Shown: positions 11,194 to 20,571 of the stretch, piece after piece | Numbering within the stretch: position 1 is the first letter of the stretch | Layout: each line of letters opens with the position of its first letter | IMG/VR virus record: IMGVR_UViG_3300025767_001103 | Location: 21,751 to 85,750 of that record | Strand: one strand, 5' to 3' | DNA from: a virus | DNA: 64,000 bases | Notes under the pieces: generated by a model | Told to the model about the DNA's origin: nothing | Databases searched by the model: none | Seen by the model: only the letters and a program-made list of their open reading frames with translations | Translations under genes and position numbers: made by a program

Positions 11194-13098
11194 GTGAGTT
11201 ATCAATTAAACAAAACAAACGGAGATTTATTAATAGATCTAGTAGACGGTCAAATTGATAACACATCAACTAATTTAGTACTAGTTGGTAGAAATTATAC
11301 CGGATATGGTGAGTATTTTAACGAAAACTTTATTAAATTATTAGAAAATTTTAGTAATACTGCTGCTCCAAGTAATCCATTAACTGGACAAACTTGGTGG
11401 GATAATTCAGATCAGCGTTTAAAAGTATACGATGGAACAGTTTGGAAAGCGTCTGGCGGTCCATTTGTACAAAACACAGTTCCTTCTATGGTAGCAGGAG
11501 ATTTATGGATTGATAATCTTAAAAATCAATTGTATGCATTTGATGGTACAGATTTATTTTTAGTTGGACCTCAATATACTACAGCACAGGGAAAAAGTGG
11601 ATTCGAAATTACTAGTATACTTGACGAACAAAGTAGATCGCGTACTGTTATAAATCTATATGTAGCTAATACACTTACTGCTGTGATCAGTTATTTAGAT
11701 TTTACTCCAATTTATGCACAACGAATTTTAGGTTTAGTTACTGCTGATAATCCAGACGGAAGAATATTTACTGGCTTTAACATTATTGACAAAGCCAACT
11801 TTAAATTTAGAGGTATTGCAGATTCTGCAAACGCTCTTGTTACTGGCACAGGCGTAGTTAGAACAGCTGACAGCTTTCTTCCATCAAATGCAAATGGTGA
11901 AACAGTTGGTACATTAAAGGTTCTTAATAATGGTGGTATAACAATTGGTGCATCGCAAGCGCATGTTCAAAAAGTTGTCGGCCCTAGAGTTTACTTTGAA
12001 AATCAGTTAAACGATAATGATATAAGTCTTAGAGTTTCAAGTTCGACATACGGTAGTATTACAGTTGATGCAATATATATTGATGCAAGCTCAGGTAAGG
12101 TTGGAATATTTACTACTGAAAGGTTACCTGAATATACGCTAGATGTTGAAGGCGATTTGCGTGTAACTGGAAATTTATTAGTAGAAGGTGAAACTACAAG
12201 TATTGATGTTGCTACGCTAAGAATTGAAGACAAAAATATCGAAATAGCAAAAGCAGCAGACGGTGCCACATTAACTGGTGTAGCAGCAGACGATGCAGGT
12301 TTAATATTAGATACAAGTGATGTAGGTTCTAAAACATGGACTTGGAAAACTGCACAAGATGCATGGACGTCTAATGTTAATGTAGATATAAGCTCAACAA
12401 CAAAAACTTATCAAATTGCTGGTGTAGATAAACTTACAAATACAAGTTTAACAAATATTACAAAAGCATTGGACTTAGATGAAATCGGAACGTTAATAGA
12501 TTTAAATGTAGATGATATTAATATTAACGGTAGCGTTATTACTTGTAACCCGGCAGCACTAGGTGCATTGACTATTACGTCATCAACTGGTATTAATATT
12601 ACTGCCGGCGGAAACATTGCAATTCAAGATAGTAGAAGAATAACCGGTTTAGGCAATCCTGCACAAAATCAAGACGCAGCAACAAAATATTATACAGACA
12701 ACCAAATTGCAACAGAAACTATTGTGTTTTCTTTAGATATTACAGGGTTTAACACACCAAATCCAATTGGAACAGGTGATGGTCCAATAACAAACGTTGC
12801 AGCAGTTTTACAGTCTTTATATCCGGCTGCGACAGAAAATAATGGTAAAATAGCAAAGATACATACAACATCATATGCTGGCGCAAGTGCTACACTTGCT
12901 GCGGCTGATATTAACGCTGCTATTAACTATTCAAGACTTGATGTTGATAGTAACGGTACACAAAATGAATCAGTTGTACAAGATTTTACATTTGATGATA
13001 TTGCAGGTGACGTTACACTTGCTCCATTACGATATACTATGACATTCCAATCAACTGGTACAACATGGTCGCATGTTACAACAGTAGCATATACGTGA
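11194..13098 (+). CDS. Tail fibre-like protein, paralogue of the preceding gene
   Basis: A 634-residue protein with a GTG start one base after the TGA of the upstream gene, so translational coupling is likely. Residues 1-130 repeat the shared fibre N-terminal domain (NFIKLLENF, GQTWWDN, VYDGTVW, GDLWIDN, LVGPQY). The middle contains a typical fibre shaft block (VEGDLRVTGNLLVEG, LRIEDKNIEIAK). The C-terminus (about residue 500 on) lacks a collar domain and ends in a unique beta-rich segment. The homologous head with a different tip implies the three proteins attach to the same virion site or to one another but contact different partners. Confidence 0.75.
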   Translation: MSYQLNKTNGDLLIDLVDGQIDNTSTNLVLVGRNYTGYGEYFNENFIKLLENFSNTAAPSNPLTGQTWWDNSDQRLKVYDGTVWKASGGPFVQNTVPSMVAGDLWIDNLKNQLYAFDGTDLFLVGPQYTTAQGKSGFEITSILDEQSRSRTVINLYVANTLTAVISYLDFTPIYAQRILGLVTADNPDGRIFTGFNIIDKANFKFRGIADSANALVTGTGVVRTADSFLPSNANGETVGTLKVLNNGGITIGASQAHVQKVVGPRVYFENQLNDNDISLRVSSSTYGSITVDAIYIDASSGKVGIFTTERLPEYTLDVEGDLRVTGNLLVEGETTSIDVATLRIEDKNIEIAKAADGATLTGVAADDAGLILDTSDVGSKTWTWKTAQDAWTSNVNVDISSTTKTYQIAGVDKLTNTSLTNITKALDLDEIGTLIDLNVDDININGSVITCNPAALGALTITSSTGINITAGGNIAIQDSRRITGLGNPAQNQDAATKYYTDNQIATETIVFSLDITGFNTPNPIGTGDGPITNVAAVLQSLYPAATENNGKIAKIHTTSYAGASATLAAADINAAINYSRLDVDSNGTQNESVVQDFTFDDIAGDVTLAPLRYTMTFQSTGTTWSHVTTVAYT

Positions 13099-13103
13099 TA
13101 AAG

Positions 13104-13110
13104 ATAAATA
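13104..13110 (+). promoter_or_regulatory. T4-type late promoter box ATAAATA
   Basis: ATAAATA sits 27 bases before ATG 13138 in a 39-base intergenic gap. A weak ribosome site (AGGGG) follows it. The position fits a late promoter for the third fibre gene. Confidence 0.55.
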
Positions 13111-13137
13111 ATACTAATAGCACTAGGGGTTACTTAA

Positions 13138-14631
13138 ATGGCATATCAAATTGATAGATATAATAATACACTGTTAACAACAGTTGAAGACGGCACAATT
13201 GATCAAACTACTGATCTTAAATTTATTGGCAAAAATTATGCAGGTTATGGCGAAATACAAAACGAAAACTTTTTATATTTGCTAGAAAACTTCAGCGGAG
13301 CAAATGAACCATCGAGACCAATAAGTGGCCAAGTATGGTTTGATAGTGCTAATAGTAAAATGAAATTTTATGACGGCACACAGTGGCGTACAGTAGGCGG
13401 AGCAGAAGTTGCAGCAAATGAACCTACAGGATTAGTAAGTGGTGATTTTTGGTGGGACACTAATAATGAACAATTATATGCTAAAGGTGCTACTGGATTT
13501 GTACTAATTGGCCCACAAAATGCCGGCGAAGGCGTAACCCAAATGCAAAGTGTCGAAGTGCTCGATACTACAAGTGCTACAAAAGTTATTATTGCAGCAT
13601 ATGTTGCTGATACAATTGTTTATATAATTAGCCCAGATCAATTTGAATTGAATTCAAGCGAAACGGCCATTAAAAGTCAAGGGTTTGATGTAATTAGAAA
13701 GGGTCTTACTCTAAAATGGACAAAAAATGCCGATAACGGAGTTACTAACAGTAGCCAAGTTGCAGGTAATGACTTCGAATATCACGGTACTGCTTCAAAT
13801 GCTTTAAAACTAGGCGGATTACCTGCTTCAAACTTTGTCCAAACAGGTGTAGGCAACACATCATTTACTAGTGCAGTTGAATTTCCTGACGCTGGATTGT
13901 TAATTGGCGATAGTCAAGATTTACAATTAAAAATTGAAAACGGTGATGAAGCAGTTATTCAAAACGTAACAGGCACAGATAGCATTATTAAATTTAAAGC
14001 TACAGACGGCGCCGGCACACTAACTAATATTGCAACTATCACTTCAGCCGGGCTACGTCCAGATGTAGATAACGCAAAGGATATTGGTACAAGCTCTTTA
14101 GCATTTAGAGATGTTTACGCATACAGTTTTGTAGGAGAAGCTACAAAATCTACAGCAATGCGTGTTGGCACAGATTTCCGTACAGCATCAGTAAGTGCTT
14201 CGAACAACACGGTTGCTGTTAGAGATGCAACAGGCAACATTGCTGCAAACCTATTTCAAGGTACTGCTACTCAAGCACGTTATGCTGACTTGGCAGAAAA
14301 ATATTCTACTGCTGAAGAATTGCCAGCAGGTACAGCAGTTGCAGTAGGCGGCGAAGCAGAAGTAACTCCAGCAAGTGCAAGTGATTTCTGTATTGGTGTT
14401 GTTTCGACAGATCCAGCATACATGATGAACAGTGAAGCAGAAGGTCAATACATTGGACTTAAAGGGCGCTTACCTGTAAGAGTTAAGGGTGCAGTTAGAA
14501 AAGGCGATGCTGTATATGCATTAGGAGATGGTGTTTGTACTACACTTGCAACAACAGCATTAGTAGGAATTGCGCTAGAAAGTAATAGCGATGAGGGTGA
14601 AAAATTAGTAGAGTGTGTACTCAAAGTATAA
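13138..14631 (+). CDS. Tail fibre-like protein with peptidase-G2-like C-terminal domain
   Basis: A 497-residue protein. Residues 1-130 are the third copy of the shared fibre head (NFLYLLENF, GQVWFDS, FYDGTQW, GDFWWD, LIGPQN). The shaft includes NAKDIGTSSLAFRDVYA. The last ~115 residues (YADLAEKYSTAEELPAG, then GVVSTDPAYMMN, GRLPVRVKGAVRKGD) resemble the C-terminal domain of phage fibres related to the autoproteolytic peptidase-G2 chaperone family. Cleavage itself is not demonstrated by the sequence. Its own late promoter box and the shared head place it among the adhesins. Confidence 0.75.
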   Translation: MAYQIDRYNNTLLTTVEDGTIDQTTDLKFIGKNYAGYGEIQNENFLYLLENFSGANEPSRPISGQVWFDSANSKMKFYDGTQWRTVGGAEVAANEPTGLVSGDFWWDTNNEQLYAKGATGFVLIGPQNAGEGVTQMQSVEVLDTTSATKVIIAAYVADTIVYIISPDQFELNSSETAIKSQGFDVIRKGLTLKWTKNADNGVTNSSQVAGNDFEYHGTASNALKLGGLPASNFVQTGVGNTSFTSAVEFPDAGLLIGDSQDLQLKIENGDEAVIQNVTGTDSIIKFKATDGAGTLTNIATITSAGLRPDVDNAKDIGTSSLAFRDVYAYSFVGEATKSTAMRVGTDFRTASVSASNNTVAVRDATGNIAANLFQGTATQARYADLAEKYSTAEELPAGTAVAVGGEAEVTPASASDFCIGVVSTDPAYMMNSEAEGQYIGLKGRLPVRVKGAVRKGDAVYALGDGVCTTLATTALVGIALESNSDEGEKLVECVLKV

Positions 14632-14643
14632 TAAGGAATCATC

Positions 14644-15567
14644 ATGGCAGATATTACAGCAGCAAGAATTAACAATTTGCAATCTAGCATTGCACTTATA
14701 TTAGGCAATGGCTCAGGACAAAACGGATACGGACAAACAGTTACTAGTACACCTGTTAACAACACAGGTGATGTAGTTGAGGCTATAGATATGAATGCAA
14801 TTTATGCAGACATTCTTAAAGCAAGAGTACACCAAGTAGGCGCCGGAGACATTAGTATTGCTCAAGTTGTTCAAAATCTTAATACTGTTGCAGAAGCTAC
14901 AAGTGCATTTGTCGATGACGATGGTGTAACGGCTACTGATCCCGAAGGAATTAAAAAGGGTATTTTAGACTTTGAAGCGTTAATGACTCAGGTGCAAGCC
15001 GATAAAGCAACTATGCACTCGTCGCAAGCTGCATTAGAACCAGGAATTTCTAGTGCTAGATCGAGCGGCTGGAATGGATTGCTTACTCACGAAATTACAG
15101 TTACTTTTAGTTCTGTAGATTCGCGCAGATTCTTTTTTAATACCGGCGGCGAAATTAGAATAAGTGCAAATAATACAAGTGCAACTACACCAAAAGGACT
15201 AGACTGGAATCAGTTGTGCTCGCAAGTTGGCACAATTAAATTTAATGCTGAAACAACTGTATCGACAACAGGCGGCGGAACATCTATCGGTAATTATGAT
15301 TTAACTAGTGCGTTCCAAGACATATACCAAAAGATAGGTAGCGGCACATATAGTGCAGTGTACGCAGGCAATATTTATACTGTTAAAGCACGTTCTGATA
15401 TTGATACACGTATTATTTTTAGAATTGAATTTAACGATGTAGTTTTTGACAACAATATTGATAATAACGTTGACGGTAGACTTGAAAGTATAATACAACA
15501 TTATCGTGCAACCGGCGATGTAACTGTGCCAGCCCCAACTTATTATAATACTTCAACATTGGCATAA
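14644..15567 (+). CDS. Phage structural protein, first of a tandem paralogous pair
   Basis: A 307-residue protein with AAGGA 10 bases before ATG 14644. It is a paralogue of the following gene: both have a YGYGQ/GYGQ segment, a helical patch with AR/RVHQVGA (residues 60-70) and a central HxFTVTF...RRFFFNxGGEIR stretch followed by SIGNYDLT. It carries no recognisable enzyme motif. Position after the fibre genes, beta-rich composition and strand indicate a virion protein, probably part of the fibre or its attachment. Confidence 0.65.
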   Translation: MADITAARINNLQSSIALILGNGSGQNGYGQTVTSTPVNNTGDVVEAIDMNAIYADILKARVHQVGAGDISIAQVVQNLNTVAEATSAFVDDDGVTATDPEGIKKGILDFEALMTQVQADKATMHSSQAALEPGISSARSSGWNGLLTHEITVTFSSVDSRRFFFNTGGEIRISANNTSATTPKGLDWNQLCSQVGTIKFNAETTVSTTGGGTSIGNYDLTSAFQDIYQKIGSGTYSAVYAGNIYTVKARSDIDTRIIFRIEFNDVVFDNNIDNNVDGRLESIIQHYRATGDVTVPAPTYYNTSTLA

Positions 15568-15597
15568 TCAGCATTTTAGTGTTCGAAATATTTTTAA

Positions 15598-15604
15598 ATA
15601 AATA
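15598..15604 (+). promoter_or_regulatory. T4-type late promoter box ATAAATA
   Basis: ATAAATA lies 24 bases before ATG 15629 within a 61-base gap. AAAGAG precedes the start. It is the last late-type box before the accessory cassette. Confidence 0.5.
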
Positions 15605-15628
15605 TACTTAACAATAAAGAGATGATAG

Positions 15629-16615
15629 ATGTCAGTAACTATATTAGCAAGCAGATATAACACACTTCGTAATAATGTAAATTTAGTACTTGGAACATCC
15701 GTGTCTGCGTCAGAGCAATATGGGTATGGACAAGGATTTAGTACAAATAGCGTAGTCGGCACACGTTCAGTTTCAAATCCAGTCGACGCTAACAAAGTTA
15801 CAGCGCAAGACTACGAAGATTTATATATTGATTTAATACGAGTACGGTCACATCAAGTCGGTGCCTCTGTTGCAATAAGTGAATTTGTAGTAGGTGATTA
15901 TGATACAAACACAGTAGATACTGATTTAATTGAAGAATCATATGTATTAAGTTTAGAATCATTAGCTTCTAATATTATCACTGACAAATTTGCAGTTGAT
16001 CCTAGCAATTTGATTGTAGCCAATTTACCAGCTGTAAATTCAACCCGTGCAGCAGCCACAGGCTCTTGGAATGGTACCATTAGTCATATTTTTACTGTAA
16101 CATTTAACACTGATACTGAACGTAGACATTTTTTCAATGCCGGCGGCGAAATTCGATTTAGTGCTAGTGTAGATTATACAGGAAGTCAGGCAAAAACAGT
16201 CGATTGGCAAACAATTTTAAATGCCATGACTACAATTAGTTTTAAAGCAACTGAAACTATTAATAATGCTGCCATCGGAACAAGCAGTAGTATAGGAAAT
16301 TATGATCTTACAACTAGCTATCAGCTAGTGTATTCGAGAGACGGTGGCGCAGTATATGCTAATAATGAATACAGAATTTTTGCAAGAGAAGTTGTAACAA
16401 TTGGTGATACATCTACTATACAATTCAAAGTAGAATTTGTAGATGGTACGCCTAACGATCCAACCTGGGGAATCGACGAGCCAGTTTCTGGCACATTTAA
16501 TAGTGTGGTACAAACAGCTACTCCTAGCAGTCAAATAACAATTAACGGCACTGTGCATGATGCAGTTATAATCGAAACTCCTCCAACTGGTACAAACATA
16601 AGAATCCTTAGTTAA
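15629..16615 (+). CDS. Phage structural protein, second of a tandem paralogous pair
   Basis: A 328-residue protein, paralogous to the preceding gene across most of its length (RVRSHQVGA, HIFTVTFNTDTERRHFFN, GGEIRFSAS, SIGNYDLTTSYQ). It has its own late promoter box. There is no signal peptide and no catalytic motif. Tandem duplication with divergence is typical of fibre-associated proteins. It ends the plus-strand structural block; the next gene is preceded by a different, sigma-70-like promoter. Confidence 0.65.
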   Translation: MSVTILASRYNTLRNNVNLVLGTSVSASEQYGYGQGFSTNSVVGTRSVSNPVDANKVTAQDYEDLYIDLIRVRSHQVGASVAISEFVVGDYDTNTVDTDLIEESYVLSLESLASNIITDKFAVDPSNLIVANLPAVNSTRAAATGSWNGTISHIFTVTFNTDTERRHFFNAGGEIRFSASVDYTGSQAKTVDWQTILNAMTTISFKATETINNAAIGTSSSIGNYDLTTSYQLVYSRDGGAVYANNEYRIFAREVVTIGDTSTIQFKVEFVDGTPNDPTWGIDEPVSGTFNSVVQTATPSSQITINGTVHDAVIIETPPTGTNIRILS

Positions 16616-16626
16616 CCAATCTCTGC

Positions 16627-16655
16627 TTGACAAATACTTAAATCTAATATATACT
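16627..16655 (+). promoter_or_regulatory. Consensus sigma-70 promoter heading the accessory cassette
   Basis: TTGACA at 16627-16632 and TATACT at 16650-16655 are separated by exactly 17 bases. Transcription would start about 16662, giving a ~20-base leader containing AGGAG before ATG 16682. The structural genes upstream use ATAAATA boxes, so this marks a change of promoter class at the cassette boundary. Confidence 0.75.
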
Positions 16656-16681
16656 AATAGTAATAAACTAGGAGTATAACT

Positions 16682-17032
16682 ATGGATGAGCGTTTAGAAA
16701 AAGCATTAGACTTTTCTAACTATATGCTAACACTAAGCAACCAAAAACGATTGTTAGCAGAAAAATACCAAGAAGAATTAATACATTTTTACAACGGCTC
16801 GCAGTTTACACTTACTCGTGAATTGATTACGTTTGTAAGTGCAATGGTATCAGCAGATCAAGACGAAGTTGTTATTACAGATGATAATAATATTCCTTGT
16901 ATGGTAGAAGACTTAGAAAGCTTTTATAGCGAAATTATAAACAAATATACTATTGCGTCCAATGATTACTTTACTGCTTATGCTGATCTTAAAAAGAATA
17001 GAAGTGTAGAGAAATTAGTAAACTATGAGTAA
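16682..17032 (+). CDS. Small helical hypothetical protein
   Basis: A 116-residue acidic protein, predicted to be mostly alpha-helical (SNYMLTLSNQKRLLAEKYQEEL at the start, and a C-terminal helix). AGGAG lies 10 bases before the ATG. It is the first gene behind a consensus sigma-70 promoter and overlaps the next gene by 8 nt. No enzyme motif, signal peptide or Cys cluster is visible. I do not recognise a function. Confidence 0.6.
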   Translation: MDERLEKALDFSNYMLTLSNQKRLLAEKYQEELIHFYNGSQFTLTRELITFVSAMVSADQDEVVITDDNNIPCMVEDLESFYSEIINKYTIASNDYFTAYADLKKNRSVEKLVNYE

Positions 17033-17876
17033 AGGCGCTTTTTTAATTGCACGTAATAACGGACACATCGATTATGTAAAACAAGCAGTGTTTCTTGCAA
17101 AGCGTATAAAGAAATATTTAAATATTCCTGTGTCAGTAGCAACTGACAGTATAGGCTATCTCGAGGACACGTTTGGTACAGATGACTTTGATAAGGTTAT
17201 TTGGCTAGATTATACTGCTGAAAGTAATAAGCGTTACTTCTTCGACGGCACGTTATCAAAGAAGTCGGCAAGTTTTAAAAATAATAATCGTGCAAGTGTG
17301 TATGATCTTACTCCCTACGACGAAACGCTATTAATGGACACTGACTATGTTATATCTAATGATCTGTTAAAAAGTTGTTTTAATTCTAATTCAGACTTTA
17401 TGATATACAAAAAGTCTGACGATATTGCAAAGGTTCGCAATGAGAGAGAATTTGATACTATAAGCAACACTAGTGTTGACTTTTATTGGGCAACTGTTGT
17501 CTATTTTAAAAAAACAGAAACTAATACTATCTTTTTTGATCTTGTTAAACATATCGAAGAAGAGTGGAATCACTACAGACGAGTTTACCAAATAACCTCT
17601 GGTTTATTTAGAAATGACTTTGCATTTAGTATGGCGATTCACATAATGAATGGATTTCAATCTGGAGATTTTGCACAACAACTTCCAGGTAGTATGCTTT
17701 ATACTACTGATAAGGATGTGTTATGGCAAATGCACGACGACGAAATGATGTTTTTAGTACAAAAGAAAGACTACTTAGGTGAATACACTGCATTAAAAAC
17801 TATAGGACAAACTATTCACGTAATGAATAAAAGTAGCCTTAATAGAATAATTGATCAGGAGTTTGCAAATGACTAA
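17025..17876 (+). CDS. GT-A type glycosyltransferase-like protein (GT8-like)
   Basis: A 283-residue protein. The N-terminus (GAFLIARNN, residues 4-12) and DETLLMDTDYV with D105-T106-D107 match the nucleotide-sugar-binding start and the metal-binding DxD motif of GT-A fold transferases. It is soluble, with no membrane segment. It is paralogous to the next gene, which has the same architecture. Start ATG 17025 overlaps the upstream stop by 8 nt. The acceptor is unknown; position directly after the fibre genes makes virion or host-surface glycosylation plausible. The acceptor assignment is inference. Confidence 0.65.
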   Translation: MSKGAFLIARNNGHIDYVKQAVFLAKRIKKYLNIPVSVATDSIGYLEDTFGTDDFDKVIWLDYTAESNKRYFFDGTLSKKSASFKNNNRASVYDLTPYDETLLMDTDYVISNDLLKSCFNSNSDFMIYKKSDDIAKVRNEREFDTISNTSVDFYWATVVYFKKTETNTIFFDLVKHIEEEWNHYRRVYQITSGLFRNDFAFSMAIHIMNGFQSGDFAQQLPGSMLYTTDKDVLWQMHDDEMMFLVQKKDYLGEYTALKTIGQTIHVMNKSSLNRIIDQEFAND

Positions 17877-18711
17877 GGGAGTGGTAGTTCTTGCACAAAA
17901 CAATACAACTGATAATTATGTAGAGCAAGCTGCACTACTGGCAATGAGCTTGCGTTATTATAACAATGTGCCTATTAGTTTAATTACAGACGATAAGGTG
18001 CCAGACGAATATGTAAGTCTTTTTGATAAGATTATTCCTATTCCGTTCGGAGACAGTGCAGACACAAGTGAGTGGAAAGTAGAAAATCGTTGGAAGATTT
18101 ATCATGCTAGTCCGTATGATGAAACTATTGTAATGGACACTGATATGCTAGTGTTGCAAAACATTGACACTTGGTGGGACGTTCTTTCTAACTACGAAGT
18201 ATTTTATACTAGTAACGTGTTAACATACAAGGGCAAAACTGCGAATACTAGTTACTATAGAAAAACGTTTATTGATAATAATTTACCTAATTTATTCTGC
18301 GGACTTCATTATTTTAAAAAGTGCGAGTTTGCACAAGAGTTTTATGCTTGGTTAGAATTAGTAGTTAATAACTGGGAAACATTTTATGAACAACAATTGT
18401 TAGCAGCGTCTCGTCCTAAGCATGTGAGTATGGATGTATGTACTGCTATTGTAACAAAAATATTAGATTGCGAATCTGATATAACAAACAAAGTTGCCAA
18501 ATTTCCTAGCTTTACCCATATGAAGCCATATTGCCAAGGATGGCACGAAGTTCAGACTAGCTGGCAAAGTCAAATAGGTGTTTACATATCCAAAGATGGA
18601 AATACAAAGCTTGGTAATTATGTTCAAACAGGAATACTACATTATACTGAAAAGGACTTTGTAGAAAAGTCCCCAGCACTAGAGCGTTATAGGAATTTAA
18701 CAAATGTCTGA
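17869..18711 (+). CDS. GT-A type glycosyltransferase-like protein, tandem paralogue
   Basis: A 280-residue protein from ATG 17869. An upstream in-frame start at 17851 would lie deep inside the previous gene, and the 8-nt overlap at 17869 matches the pattern of neighbouring genes. It has GVVVLAQNN at the N-terminus and DETIVMDTDML with D90-T91-D92 as the DxD motif, the same layout as the upstream gene. The C-terminal half (GLHYFKKCEFAQEF, LHYTEKDF) resembles the family's acceptor-side region. Tandem duplicated transferases usually add successive sugars, but no acceptor is visible. Confidence 0.65.
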   Translation: MTKGVVVLAQNNTTDNYVEQAALLAMSLRYYNNVPISLITDDKVPDEYVSLFDKIIPIPFGDSADTSEWKVENRWKIYHASPYDETIVMDTDMLVLQNIDTWWDVLSNYEVFYTSNVLTYKGKTANTSYYRKTFIDNNLPNLFCGLHYFKKCEFAQEFYAWLELVVNNWETFYEQQLLAASRPKHVSMDVCTAIVTKILDCESDITNKVAKFPSFTHMKPYCQGWHEVQTSWQSQIGVYISKDGNTKLGNYVQTGILHYTEKDFVEKSPALERYRNLTNV

Positions 18712-19648
18712 TTTACAAGATTTACTTAAAAAACTTACTACTAGCGCAGTTAGTACAATGTCTTATGTGTATTACGATAAAGAAACTGGTAAAATACATA
18801 AGATTAGTTCAAGAAACATTGCCGAAGAAGGATTCGAAGTTTTTGAAATTGAAAACGATGAAGTTAAGCCTATTCTTACAGGTGAACGTAGAACTGAAGA
18901 GTTTACTATAACGTATGATGTTAGTTTAAAGCAAATACGATTGAAAGAAGTTGCATACGACGATACGCATAAGACAGCTGCTACAATGTGTTATCAATTG
19001 CCTATGATTAAGCGTGTTGATAAATCAGCATATTTAGAAGATTATACAAAGGAAGTTGCGCCATTGCCACAGTATATTGGCATGTACATCGATGTATGGT
19101 ATGAAGAATTGCCACATCTTGCAGGGCAACATGTTTGGATAAATGACACTGTTTACAAATTATTAAAAGATCTGCCTGCAAATACTAAATTTACTACAGA
19201 CAATGCAGAACTTATTGTTGAAAATGTAAAGTTATATCGAGATAAAAATAAAGCATTAAAAATAAACGACACAGTAGACGTCGGAGACTTAATTTTAAAA
19301 CACAACAATATATTTGTATTTGATTTAGCAGATTGTAATATTAATTTAGAAAACGATATTGTTATACGACAAGATACTGATTTTAATATCTGGAATATTC
19401 GAATTAATCCGCACACTAAAAAATTCTTACGCATGAGCGGATACAATCCTAACGAAACACTTTATTTCAGTGTTACTGAAAAATACAATCCGAATATACT
19501 TTATAGAAGTCTAGAATTTAATGTGGGAGAATTGTTATCGGAGTCTGTATCAATAATTCCGTTCATATGTGATGCCGAACACGATCCTAATAATGTAAGT
19601 ATATACACAGCAAGATACTTTGACAAATACGTACACGAGATTATATAA
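18704..19648 (+). CDS. Beta-rich hypothetical protein
   Basis: A 314-residue protein overlapping the preceding transferase by 8 nt and the following gene by 1 nt (TAATG). The N-terminus contains YVYYDKETGKIHKISSRN, a short motif that looks like a beta-hairpin module. The rest is beta-rich without a Cys cluster or catalytic signature. It is wedged between glycosyltransferase-like genes in an operon, so it may be a structural or adaptor component rather than an enzyme. I do not recognise the family. Confidence 0.55.
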   Translation: MSDLQDLLKKLTTSAVSTMSYVYYDKETGKIHKISSRNIAEEGFEVFEIENDEVKPILTGERRTEEFTITYDVSLKQIRLKEVAYDDTHKTAATMCYQLPMIKRVDKSAYLEDYTKEVAPLPQYIGMYIDVWYEELPHLAGQHVWINDTVYKLLKDLPANTKFTTDNAELIVENVKLYRDKNKALKINDTVDVGDLILKHNNIFVFDLADCNINLENDIVIRQDTDFNIWNIRINPHTKKFLRMSGYNPNETLYFSVTEKYNPNILYRSLEFNVGELLSESVSIIPFICDAEHDPNNVSIYTARYFDKYVHEII

Positions 19649-20571
19649 TGGCAAAATTTAAACCAATTGACTACGATATCATTTATCTAAGTTACGACGA
19701 GCCTAATGCAGAAAAAAACTATGCAGATTTGTGTAAAATAGTACCATGGGCAAAGCGTGTACACGGTGTAGAGGGCAGTGATGCTGCACATAAAGCCTGT
19801 GCAAAATTAAGCGAAACAGATCGTTTTATTACTGTAGACGGTGATAATAGAATACGTGAAGATTTTTTAAATCAAGAAATTGACTTTGATGAGCATGCAG
19901 ATTTAAAGAATACTGTAATTAGTTGGTGCGGTCGTAACGAAATTAATGGACTTATGTACGGCAACGGCGGACTAAAATGTTGGCCTAAAGAATATGTGTT
20001 GAATATGAAAACACATGAAAACGCTGACCCTAACAACGCACATGCACAAGTTGACTTTTGTTGGGATGCAAAATATATACAAATGAATAGTTGTTACTCA
20101 GACGTATACAATAATGAAACAGCAGCACAAGCATGGCGAGCCGGATTTAGAGAAGGCGTAAAACTTGCAACTGATCGCGGTGTTAGAATTAGCAAAGAAG
20201 AGTTTAAAAACAATCACTGGCGCTGCTTACATTGGCTTTATATTTGGAGCATGGTAGGAGCAGATGTAGAAAACGGCCTATGGGCTATCTACGGCACTCG
20301 TGAAGGTCTATATAAAACGATGTGTACTGATTGGGATTATGTACAAGTAAGAGATTTTAAATATTTAAATAGTCTGTGGGACAGCGAATATAGTAAAATT
20401 ACAGAAGAAATGCTGCCTTATGAAATTATGGGGCTCGGCGAAACATTAATAGATGAACTCGATATACCTATCTCTGCAAATCCTTTAGATGCCCAACAAA
20501 GTAAGTTTTTTAAAGCAGTGTATCAACATCCGTCTAGAACAGATCATCAAAGGTTTATAGAAAAATTATGA
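19648..20571 (+). CDS. Glycosyltransferase-like protein (shared with 30466-31140)
   Basis: A 307-residue protein. The first ~120 residues (YDIIYLSYDEPNAEKNY, AKRVHGVEG, TVDGDNRI with D64-G65-D66, and NGLMYGNGGLK) align with the gene at 30466, which has VDADA at the equivalent place. The alternating hydrophobic strand, the DxD-like acidic pair and the YGxGGxK loop suggest a nucleotide-sugar transferase fold. Start and stop codons overlap its neighbours by 1 and 4 nt. It is followed at once by a twitch-type radical SAM gene; the same two families are found next to each other again near 30 kb. Confidence 0.5.
   Translation: MAKFKPIDYDIIYLSYDEPNAEKNYADLCKIVPWAKRVHGVEGSDAAHKACAKLSETDRFITVDGDNRIREDFLNQEIDFDEHADLKNTVISWCGRNEINGLMYGNGGLKCWPKEYVLNMKTHENADPNNAHAQVDFCWDAKYIQMNSCYSDVYNNETAAQAWRAGFREGVKLATDRGVRISKEEFKNNHWRCLHWLYIWSMVGADVENGLWAIYGTREGLYKTMCTDWDYVQVRDFKYLNSLWDSEYSKITEEMLPYEIMGLGETLIDELDIPISANPLDAQQSKFFKAVYQHPSRTDHQRFIEKL

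Noticed and set aside
14251-14448. Cys-rich minus-strand ORF as a small protein
   Set aside because: It is antisense to the fibre gene with no ribosome site; Cys comes from the complement of Gln/Ala codons.
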